Assembly: GCF_002262875.1 (NCBI RefSeq)
Contig: NZ_NKYE01000002.1
Location: 310,001 to 374,000 of the forward strand
Length of the DNA stretch: 64,000 nt
Source of the DNA: Amycolatopsis antarctica
GTDB taxonomy: Bacteria; Actinomycetota; Actinomycetes; Mycobacteriales; Pseudonocardiaceae
Direction: 5' to 3'
Shown here: piece after piece, positions 27,094-33,785 of the stretch
Position numbering within the stretch: position 1 is the stretch's first letter
How the letters are laid out: the number at the start of each line of letters is the position of its first letter
Notes under the pieces: model-generated
Databases searched by the model: none
Told to the model about the DNA's origin: nothing
Seen by the model: the letters and a program-made list of their open reading frames with translations, nothing else
Translations under genes and position numbers: made by a program

Positions 27094-28341
27094 TCACGGT
27101 CGTCCCGCGTCCGGATCCGAGGGCAGGTCCCGGACGCGCCGCAGCGGTGAGCAGATCACCCAGAACGGCCCCAGTGCCATGACGGCAGTGCACGCCCAGA
27201 TCGCACCGTGCACGCCGATCGCCTCGGCCAGCCACCCGCCGGCCAGACCGCCGATCGGCAGCACGCCCCAGACGACGAAGCGGACGCTGGCGTTCATCCG
27301 GCCGAGCAGCCGGTCCGGGCAGATCGCCTGCCGGTAGGTCACCTGGGCCACGTTGTAGACCACGCCGCCGTAGGCGATCCCGGCGAGCCCGGCGGCCACC
27401 AGCAGCACCCGCCAGCCCGGCGCCGCGAGCGGGACGAGCAGGGCAGAGGGCCAAGTGCACAACGGGACCAGCCAGATCGCACGCGCCTGTCCCAGCCGCG
27501 CGGTCCACGCCCGGGCGGTGAGCGCCCCCGTCACCCCGCCGATCCCGCCCAGCGCGAGCAGCAGCCCTACCTCCCCGGCGGGCAGACTGAGGTCACGGGT
27601 CAGGAAGAGGACCTCCAGCGCGGTGAACGCGCCGCCGGACAGATTCGCCGTGGCGGTCGCGCAGACGATCGCCCGCAGCGAGGGGTTGCCGAACACGAAT
27701 CGCAACCCCTCGGCCACCTCGGCGCGCAGGGTGGTGTCCACGTCCCGCGAGGGTCGCGGTTCCACCGAACGGATCCGCCACAGGGCGAACACCGACACCA
27801 GGTAGCCGCAGCCGGTGAGCAGGACGGCGTTCGCGGCCCCGGCGAGCTGGGCGAGACCGCCGCCGATCCCGGGCCCACCGACCTGCGCGACCGACTGGCT
27901 CGCCTGCAACTTCGCGTTGCCGTCGAGCAGGCGCGCCCGCCCGATCAGCGACGGCAGGAACGACTGGTACGCGATGTCGAAGAACAGGGTCGACACGCCG
28001 ACCAGGGCGGCGACCAGCATGAGCTGGGTCAGCGTCAGCACGCCGAACCAGCCGGCCAGCGGCACGCTGAGCAGCAGCAGGGCACGCACCAGGCCGGCCC
28101 GGATCATCAACGGCCGCCTGCGCATCCGGTCCACCCATACCCCGGCAGGCAGCCCGAGCAGCAGAAAGGCCGCGTGCTCGGCCGCCGCCAGCAGGCCCAT
28201 CTGCGCGGGCGAGGCGAACAGCACCGTCGCCGCGAGCAGGGGCAGCACCGTGTGGCCGGTGAAGGTGGCGAACTGGCTGGCCGTGTCCCCGGCCCACAGC
28301 CGACGGAAATCCGCGTGACGGAACAGCGAGGCGGTGGGCAT
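27094..28341 (-). CDS. Major facilitator superfamily exporter
   Basis: A 415-residue protein with about twelve hydrophobic spans and the MFS loop motif GVWVDRMRRRPLMIRAG (about 71-87). It resembles the enterobactin-exporter/macrolide-efflux branch (DHA3-like). Substrate unknown. The ATG at 28341 has no strong ribosome site. It interrupts the otherwise conserved dapF-hflX order, so it is probably a lineage-specific insertion. Confidence 0.88.
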   Translation of the reverse strand: MPTASLFRHADFRRLWAGDTASQFATFTGHTVLPLLAATVLFASPAQMGLLAAAEHAAFLLLGLPAGVWVDRMRRRPLMIRAGLVRALLLLSVPLAGWFGVLTLTQLMLVAALVGVSTLFFDIAYQSFLPSLIGRARLLDGNAKLQASQSVAQVGGPGIGGGLAQLAGAANAVLLTGCGYLVSVFALWRIRSVEPRPSRDVDTTLRAEVAEGLRFVFGNPSLRAIVCATATANLSGGAFTALEVLFLTRDLSLPAGEVGLLLALGGIGGVTGALTARAWTARLGQARAIWLVPLCTWPSALLVPLAAPGWRVLLVAAGLAGIAYGGVVYNVAQVTYRQAICPDRLLGRMNASVRFVVWGVLPIGGLAGGWLAEAIGVHGAIWACTAVMALGPFWVICSPLRRVRDLPSDPDAGRP

Positions 28342-28595
28342 GGGAACACCGTGCCGCCCCTGCCAGACAGGCGTCCATCACTTATCACCCGGATGCCCTC
28401 CGCCCGTGGCGAACGCAGCTCGCCGCCGGAATACCGGCGCGGCTCATCCGGTTGACCTCGTGGGCAGGCGGGGCGAACTCGCCGCTGCGGCACCCCCGGT
28501 CTAGCGGCCCCGCTCCCGGGGTAATCCGCTCGGATTCTTCCCCGACACGTGGGACGATGGAACAACGACACCGACCACCGACATACGGGAGACCC

Positions 28596-30035
28596 TTGAC
28601 CAACATCGAAGCTGTCGACGGGCCCGCCTACGAGGACGATCCTTCGACGGGCGAACTGGAACTCGAGGACCGCGCGTCGCTGCGCCGCGTGGCCGGGTTG
28701 TCCACCGAGCTCGACGACGTCACCGAGGTCGAGTACCGGCAGTTGCGCCTGGAGCGTGTGGTGCTGGTGGGCGTGTGGACCGAGGGCACCGCAGCACAGT
28801 CCGAGGCCTCGCTGGCCGAACTGGCCCGGCTCGCCGAGACGGCCGGCTCCGAGGTGCTCGAAGGCATAGTGCAACGCCGGACCCGTCCGGATCCGGCCAC
28901 CTACATCGGTTCGGGCAAGGTCCGCGAGCTCGCCGGAATCGTGCGCTCCACCGGCGCGGACACCGTCATCTGCGACGGTGAACTCTCACCCGGGCAGTTG
29001 CGGCAGCTCGAGTCCAAGGTGAAGGTCAAGGTCATCGATCGGACCGCGCTGATCCTGGACATCTTCGCCCAGCACGCGAGTTCACGGGAGGGTAAGGCCC
29101 AGGTCGAACTGGCCCAGCTCCAGTACCTCATCCCGCGGTTGCGCGGCTGGGGTGAGTCGCTGTCCCGGCAGGCCGGTGGCCGGGCGGGCGGCGGTAACGG
29201 CGGAGTGGGCCTGCGTGGTCCCGGTGAGACCAAGCTCGAGACCGACCGCAGGCGGATCGGCAAGCGGCTGGCGAAGCTGCGCAGGGAGATCGCGTCGATG
29301 GACACCATCCGCGAGACCAAGCGCGGCCGCCGGGTCGCCAACGAGGTGCCCAGCGTGGCGATCGTGGGCTACACCAACGCCGGGAAGTCCAGTCTGCTCA
29401 ACGCGATCACCGGCGCGGGCGTGCTCGTCGAGGACGCGCTGTTCGCGACGCTGGACCCGACCACGAGGCGATCGTCCACTTCGGACGGACGGGTGTTCAC
29501 CCTGACGGACACGGTCGGTTTCGTCCGCCACCTCCCGCATCAGCTCGTGAACGCGTTCCGCTCGACGCTCGAGGAGGCGGCGGACGCCGACCTGCTCGTG
29601 CACGTCGTGGACGGTGCCGACCAGGCGCCGGAGGAGCAGGTGAACGCCGTGCACGAGGTGCTGGCGGAGATCACCGGGAAGCGCACCGAGCCGTTGCCGC
29701 CGGAACTGCTGGTGATCAACAAGTCGGACGCGGCGGACGAGATCGCGCTGGCCAGGTTGCGGCATGTGCTGCCGGGTTCGATCGCCGTCTCGGCACGCAC
29801 CGGCGAGGGCGTGCCCGCACTGGCCGAGGCGATCGCCGTCCGGTTGCCGCGTCCCGAGGTCGTTGTCGAGGTACTCATCCCGTACACCCGCGGGGAACTG
29901 GTCTCGCGAACCCACGCCGACGGCGAGGTGCTCGCCGAGGATCACGTCGAGGACGGAACGCGACTGCGGGCCAGAGTGCATCCCGATCTCGCCGCGGCAC
30001 TGAGCGAGTTCGTCGTGCACGGCTCGCCCGCCTGA
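28596..30035 (+). CDS. hflX: GTPase HflX
   Basis: A ribosome-associated GTPase (about 479 residues) that splits or rescues stalled ribosomes. The N-terminal HflX domain ends in the glycine-rich loop with GLRGPGETKLETDRR; the G domain has G1 GYTNAGKSS, G3 DTVGF, G4 NKSD and SARTGEG. Start uncertain: TTG 28596 has GGGAGA just upstream, while ATG 28557 would add 13 residues. Order dapF-hflX is conserved apart from the MFS gene. Confidence 0.93.
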   Translation: MTNIEAVDGPAYEDDPSTGELELEDRASLRRVAGLSTELDDVTEVEYRQLRLERVVLVGVWTEGTAAQSEASLAELARLAETAGSEVLEGIVQRRTRPDPATYIGSGKVRELAGIVRSTGADTVICDGELSPGQLRQLESKVKVKVIDRTALILDIFAQHASSREGKAQVELAQLQYLIPRLRGWGESLSRQAGGRAGGGNGGVGLRGPGETKLETDRRRIGKRLAKLRREIASMDTIRETKRGRRVANEVPSVAIVGYTNAGKSSLLNAITGAGVLVEDALFATLDPTTRRSSTSDGRVFTLTDTVGFVRHLPHQLVNAFRSTLEEAADADLLVHVVDGADQAPEEQVNAVHEVLAEITGKRTEPLPPELLVINKSDAADEIALARLRHVLPGSIAVSARTGEGVPALAEAIAVRLPRPEVVVEVLIPYTRGELVSRTHADGEVLAEDHVEDGTRLRARVHPDLAAALSEFVVHGSPA

Positions 30036-30074
30036 GCGGTGGTGTCGTTCGCCCCGATCCCGGCGCCGGGCCAC

Positions 30075-30080
30075 TAGCGT
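30075..30080 (+). promoter_or_regulatory. Leaderless -10 element of the secreted protein gene
   Basis: TAGCGT lies exactly 7 nt before GTG 30088; no Shine-Dalgarno sequence. It supports the GTG as start. Confidence 0.55.
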
Positions 30081-30087
30081 CGGTGCC

Positions 30088-31128
30088 GTGACACAGATCC
30101 GCCGGACCGCCGTGCTCGCCGCCGTTTCGGTGGTGGCCGCGGCGACCACCGTGCCCGCCGCCTCCGCCGAGCCGCCCGCACCACGCACGGTGTGCACGGT
30201 GGACGACCCGCGGCTGGCCGAACTGTCCGGCATGGTCGCCGACGAGGACCACGTCTACGCGGTCAGCGACGGGGGAACCCGGATCGAGATCGTTGTTCTG
30301 GGCCGGGACTGTGCCCGGCAGCGGGTGATCAACGCCGAGACGGACCCGTTCGACGTGGAGGACCTGGCCAGAGGAGCGGACGGCACCTTCTGGCTGGCCG
30401 ACACCGGTGACAATCGCAAGCGGCGGGAGACCGTCGCGCTGCACGCGGTGACCCCGGATGGGGCGGCGACCCTGTACCGGCTGCGGTATCCGGACGGGGC
30501 GCACGACGCGGAGGCGTTGCTGCTCGATGGCGCGGGCGTGCCGTACATCGTGACGAAGAACGTGCTCGGCGGTTCCGGTGTGTACCGGCCGGTGGGCCCG
30601 CTGTCGAGCCCGGGGCCGGTGGACCTGGAGAAGGTCGGCTCGCTCGACATCGAGTCGACCGACACCCCGGGCGGGCCGGTGGGCTCGGCCGGTTCGGTCC
30701 TGGTGACCGGTGCCGCCTCGGCCGCCGACGGTTCGGTGGTGGCCATCCGGACTTACACCGACGCCTACCTGTACGCGGTACCGGACGGTGATGTCCTCGC
30801 GGCATTCGGCCGTGAACCGGTGCGGGTTCCGCTGCCCGGTGAGCGGCAGGGCGAGGCGATCGCGTTCGCGCCGGACGGTGCGCTGCTGGCGGCGAGCGAG
30901 GGCGCCGGGGAGCCACTGCGTTCGGTGCCCGAGGCCGCCGCACTGGCCACCGCCCGTTCGGCAGAGGACGGTGACACCCCGGAGGGCTCGCCCGAACCGG
31001 CGGGTGCGGGGGAAGCTGCCTCAGCGGACGGGGCGGGCATCCCGGCACTGCCCGCCGCGGTGATCTCGGTGCTCGTCGCCATGGGGGCGCTCGTCGGTTT
31101 CCGGGCCTGGTCGTCCCGGCGTCGCTGA
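30088..31128 (+). CDS. Secreted, C-terminally membrane-anchored protein, unknown
   Basis: A 346-residue protein with a signal peptide (about 1-30, cleavage after AASA), a domain of about 240 residues with repeated short strands and Asp/Gly turns (VYAVSDGG, FWLADTGDN, AIAFAPDGALLAASEG) suggesting a beta-propeller, an acidic Pro/Ala/Gly linker and a C-terminal span plus RRR stop-transfer (about 322-346). The order hflX, this gene, lexA matches Rv2721c in mycobacteria. Ligand or activity unknown. It ends 10 bp from the convergent lexA gene. Confidence 0.85.
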   Translation: MTQIRRTAVLAAVSVVAAATTVPAASAEPPAPRTVCTVDDPRLAELSGMVADEDHVYAVSDGGTRIEIVVLGRDCARQRVINAETDPFDVEDLARGADGTFWLADTGDNRKRRETVALHAVTPDGAATLYRLRYPDGAHDAEALLLDGAGVPYIVTKNVLGGSGVYRPVGPLSSPGPVDLEKVGSLDIESTDTPGGPVGSAGSVLVTGAASAADGSVVAIRTYTDAYLYAVPDGDVLAAFGREPVRVPLPGERQGEAIAFAPDGALLAASEGAGEPLRSVPEAAALATARSAEDGDTPEGSPEPAGAGEAASADGAGIPALPAAVISVLVAMGALVGFRAWSSRRR

Positions 31129-31138
31129 CTCCGCGGGG

Positions 31139-31846
31139 TCAGAGCCGCCGCAGCACGGCCACGACCTTGCCGAGGATGCTGGCGTCGTCGCCGGGGATCG
31201 GTTCGTACGCCTCGTTGTGCGGCATCAGCCAGACGTGGCCGTCCTTACGTTTGAACGTCTTCACCGTCGCTTCGCCGTCGATCATCGCGGCGACGATGTC
31301 GCCGTTCTCCGCCTCGGGCTGCTGCCGGACGACCACCCAGTCGCCATCGGTGATGGCCGCGTCGACCATCGAGTCGCCCGCGACGCTGAGCAGGAACACC
31401 TCGCCCTCGCCGACGATGTCCCGTGGCAGGGGGAACACGTCCTCGACCGCCTGCTCCGCGAGCACCGGCCCACCGGCGGCGATCCGGCCGAGCAACGGGA
31501 CGTAGGCGGGCTTCGGCATCCGTTCGGCGGCCTCGGCTGCCTCCGCTGTCGCTGCGGGATCGGCGTCGGCGGCGAGCACGCCCACGGCGCGTGGCCGGTT
31601 GGCGTCGCGGCGCAGGTATCCCTTGCGCTGCAGGGCCCGTAGCTGATGCGAGACCGAGGAGGTCGAGTTCAGGCCCACGGCCTCGCCGATCTCGCGAACG
31701 CTGGGTGGGTAGCCGAAACGGTCCACCCACGCGCGGATGACTTCCAGCACCTGCCGCTGGCGTGGAGTCAGCCCGTCGGTGGTGTCCTCGACCTCGGGCA
31801 GTGTGTGCACCTTGCCCGGTGTCTCGTCCTTGCTCCCACGTGCCAC
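31139..31846 (-). CDS. lexA: LexA repressor
   Basis: A 235-residue SOS repressor. The winged helix-turn-helix occupies about 26-90; the cleavage site is Ala124-Gly125 (RIAAGGP); the Ser-Lys dyad is Ser159 (AGDSMVD) and Lys196 (ATVKTFKR). GTG 31846 has a strong ribosome site (GGGAGG); a longer frame to 31921 does not. It represses recA, the divergent LysM gene and itself through the boxes at 7609, 32323, 32387 and 32403. Confidence 0.98.
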   Translation of the reverse strand: MARGSKDETPGKVHTLPEVEDTTDGLTPRQRQVLEVIRAWVDRFGYPPSVREIGEAVGLNSTSSVSHQLRALQRKGYLRRDANRPRAVGVLAADADPAATAEAAEAAERMPKPAYVPLLGRIAAGGPVLAEQAVEDVFPLPRDIVGEGEVFLLSVAGDSMVDAAITDGDWVVVRQQPEAENGDIVAAMIDGEATVKTFKRKDGHVWLMPHNEAYEPIPGDDASILGKVVAVLRRL

Positions 31847-32291
31847 TGTGCTGCCTCCCGGTTGATGCCGTGCCCCGTGCCGGCACCGCTGCCGCCACGT
31901 CCGCCCCCGCCGGTACCGCACCGGCGCGGGCCCTCGGCGAATCGCCGCGGGGGTCCGCCGGTCCGGCCGTCCCCGCCACCCGTGCCACGGTGGTGCCGCT
32001 CGGTGTCACCGTGGCCGCCGGCGTGCCGCCGCGACTGCGTTCGCTCTGCTCTGCTGCTACTGCTGTTGTTGTCGTGCTGTTGCGTGTGTGCTTGTGGTGC
32101 CGGGTTCGTTCCGCCGTCCCGCCGTCGCTGTCTGTTGTTGCAATGTCGCTGTTGTCGCCGTACCGCTCTCGCTGCTGCCCGTCGCGGGCGTTGCCGTCGT
32201 CGTTGCCCGGCGTGTCACCGGCGGCGCCGAACTCGTGTTTCCGGACGGCCGGACACTGGTCGATGTCTCGCGGAACCGGCCCTTGTGCTGG
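31847..32291 (-). other. Long lexA leader with low-complexity sequence
   Basis: If the promoter at 32298-32326 is used, lexA has a leader of about 445 nt. It contains two runs rich in CTG/TTG triplets on the plus strand (CAG/CAA in the transcript), about 32050-32085 and 32130-32160. No convincing coding gene is present on either strand; minus-strand frames here are glutamine-rich readings of the repeat. Function, if any, is unknown. Confidence 0.45.
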
Positions 32292-32297
32292 TCGAGG

Positions 32298-32326
32298 ACG
32301 CTAGCGCGATGATCGGAAGATATCAA
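32298..32326 (-). promoter_or_regulatory. lexA promoter
   Basis: On the minus strand TTGATA (32321-32326), a 17-bp spacer, then TAGCGT (32298-32303). The -35 element overlaps the LexA box at 32323-32338, as expected for autorepression. Confidence 0.65.
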
Positions 32327-32338
32327 ACATCTGTTCGA
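32323..32338. promoter_or_regulatory. LexA box of lexA
   Basis: TCAAACATCTGTTCGA: 11 of 12 specified positions of TCGAAC-N4-GTTCGA. Overlaps the lexA -35 element. Confidence 0.82.
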
Positions 32339-32362
32339 ACGACACGCCGTGTTCGCTCGATT

Positions 32363-32385
32363 TTGTCGGCTCCGGGTGATAGACA
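32363..32385 (+). promoter_or_regulatory. PafBC/RecA-NDp-like promoter of the LysM gene
   Basis: TTGTCGGCT (32363-32371), 8-bp spacer, TAGACA (32380-32385). The upstream element and spacing match the one at recA; the -10 ends in A instead of T. The two LexA boxes begin 2 bp after it, over the predicted start. Confidence 0.6.
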
Positions 32386-32386
32386 T

Positions 32387-32418
32387 TCGCACGGACGTTC
32401 GATAGAACGTCTGTTCGA
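32387..32418. promoter_or_regulatory. Two abutting LexA boxes at the LysM gene start
   Basis: TCGCACGGACGTTCGA (32387-32402) and TAGAACGTCTGTTCGA (32403-32418), each 11 of 12 to the consensus, lie end to end with 16-bp spacing. Two LexA dimers could bind side by side downstream of the -10 element. Confidence 0.75.
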
Positions 32419-32495
32419 CTGCGAGGCGTGCACGAGGACGGGTCCCCCTGTCGCACAGGTGCCGCCTGACCGTGGAGCTGCGAGGAGGTTCCGAG

Positions 32496-33041
32496 ATGTC
32501 GGTGCTGGTTGATGGGGGTGTCCGGGGCGATCGCCGCCGGGCGGATCCGCGGGTGCCGCAGCGTCCGGGGCGGGACGGGCGGGCGACCTCGGGCGTCCCG
32601 GAACAGCGGCTCCGGCCGTTGCGTCCGGTGTCGCCGCACGGCCCGGTGCGCCGGGGCGAGGTGCGTCGGCCGCCGACCCGGGTCCGGGTGGTCGCGGGCC
32701 GCGGGCGGGCCGCGCGGCCGGCGTGTGCTCCCCGCCGGATGGCACCGCGCTGGGGCTGGCTCCTGCTGCTCGGGCTGGCGGTGTTCGCCGCGGTGGTCGG
32801 TCTCGGCGTGCTGGCGCAGTCCGTGCCTGCCGCCTCGGGTGTTCCGGAGGAGACGGCTCTGGTCTCGGTCGCGCCGGGGGAGACCCTGTGGGAGGTGGCT
32901 TCCCGGTACGCCCCGGACAGTGAGCCGGCCTCGGTCGTGCGCCGGATCGAGGAACTGAACGGCCTGGCCGGCAGTGGGGTCTCGCCGGGTATGGCGATCG
33001 CGGTGCCGGTGCAGGGCGGTGCGGCGGTCTCCGCCGGCTGA
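32496..33041 (+). CDS. SOS-linked LysM membrane protein (Rv2719c/ChiZ-like)
   Basis: A 181-residue protein: an Arg/Pro-rich cytosolic region (1-85), one membrane span (about 88-108) and an extracellular LysM domain (about 127-172: VSVAPGETLWEVASRYAP, IEELNGL, VSPGMAIAVP). Position between lexA and nrdR and topology match mycobacterial Rv2719c, a DNA-damage-induced cell wall protein that halts division. GAGGAGG precedes the ATG. The LexA boxes and PafBC-type promoter fit a damage checkpoint role, by inference. Confidence 0.85.
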   Translation: MSVLVDGGVRGDRRRADPRVPQRPGRDGRATSGVPEQRLRPLRPVSPHGPVRRGEVRRPPTRVRVVAGRGRAARPACAPRRMAPRWGWLLLLGLAVFAAVVGLGVLAQSVPAASGVPEETALVSVAPGETLWEVASRYAPDSEPASVVRRIEELNGLAGSGVSPGMAIAVPVQGGAAVSAG

Positions 33042-33102
33042 GTCCCGGCGCGTTTCTCACTCGGACGAGGTGCTTGCGTGGCCCTGGGGGGCGACCTACG
33101 CT

Positions 33103-33125
33103 CACCCCTACATCTAGTAGGTGTG
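33103..33125. promoter_or_regulatory. Candidate NrdR box upstream of nrdR
   Basis: CCTAC-ATCTA-GTAGG (33107-33121) is a perfect dyad, extended by CAC/GTG. Its core CTACATCTAG fits the NrdR consensus CwAtATaTwG at 8 of 10. NrdR usually binds two boxes; a second is not obvious, so this is tentative. Confidence 0.4.
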
Positions 33126-33135
33126 CGACCGCGAC

Positions 33136-33176
33136 TTGTCCACAGGTTGGGGTAGTATCGGAGATAATTGTCCACA
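33136..33176 (+). promoter_or_regulatory. nrdR-nrdJ promoter with two perfect DnaA boxes
   Basis: TTGTCCACA at 33136-33144 and again at 33168-33176 (same strand, 32 bp apart) are perfect DnaA boxes. The first is followed by an 8-bp spacer and TAGTAT (33153-33158), the geometry of the PafBC/RecA-NDp promoter with C at the purine position. The second box lies just past the predicted start (near 33165). Box overlap with the upstream element suggests competition. Confidence 0.5.
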
Positions 33177-33257
33177 TCTCGACGTCCGGTGCCGGACGAT
33201 GGCGGGGACCGGAGTGGCCGGACCGTCGTGGGCGCGGCGGAAGGAAGGTGATCGGCG

Positions 33258-33752
33258 GTGCGGTGCCCGTTCTGCCGGCACGCCGACTCCAGGGTCGTCG
33301 ACTCGCGCGAGGTGGACGAGGGGCAGTCGATCCGCCGCCGTCGTTCCTGTTCGGGATGCGGCCGCAGGTTCACCACCTCCGAGGCGATGGTCCTGGCCGT
33401 GGTGAAGCGGGCCGGGGTCACCGAGCAGTTCAGCCGCGACAAGGTGGTCCGCGGAGTGCGCCGCGCCTGCCAGGGGCGCCCGGTCGACGACGACGCCTTG
33501 CAGCAACTCGCGCAGCGCGTCGAGGAGACGATCCGTTCCGCGGGGGTCGCCGAGATTCCCAGTCACGAGGTCGGGCTGGCGATTCTCGGCCCGCTGCGTG
33601 AACTCGACGGGGTCGCGTATCTGCGTTTTGCCAGTGTCTACCGCTCGTTTTCCTCCATCGAGGACTTCGAGAAGGAGATCGCCGACCTGAGGGAGGCCAT
33701 AGCGGGTTCGGCATCGCCCGCGGGCGACGATGACAGCGGGGCCGGCGACTGA
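33258..33752 (+). CDS. nrdR: Transcriptional repressor NrdR
   Basis: A 164-residue nucleotide-sensing repressor of ribonucleotide reductase genes. A zinc ribbon (CPFC at 3-6 and CSGCGRRF near 31-38) is followed by an ATP-cone (about 46-136: [24 protein letters not shown]). GTG 33258 has AAGGAAGG upstream. nrdJ follows after 33 bp in the same operon. Confidence 0.97.
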   Translation: MRCPFCRHADSRVVDSREVDEGQSIRRRRSCSGCGRRFTTSEAMVLAVVKRAGVTEQFSRDKVVRGVRRACQGRPVDDDALQQLAQRVEETIRSAGVAEIPSHEVGLAILGPLRELDGVAYLRFASVYRSFSSIEDFEKEIADLREAIAGSASPAGDDDSGAGD

Positions 33753-33785
33753 CTGTCGGCGGTTCGAGGGAGCGAGGGGAATCGC

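Noticed and set aside
33136..33158. Ordinary sigma-70 promoter TTGTCC...TAGTAT at nrdR
   Set aside because: The spacing is 11 bp, too short for -35/-10; it fits the PafBC-type geometry instead.
33042..33257. Cobalamin riboswitch before the B12-dependent reductase operon
   Set aside because: The gap is only about 215 bp and shows none of the conserved B12-box segments.
32057..33442. 461-codon minus-strand frame, glutamine-rich at its end
   Set aside because: Antisense to the LysM gene and nrdR, no ribosome site, composition explained by triplet repeats and GC-rich shadow coding.
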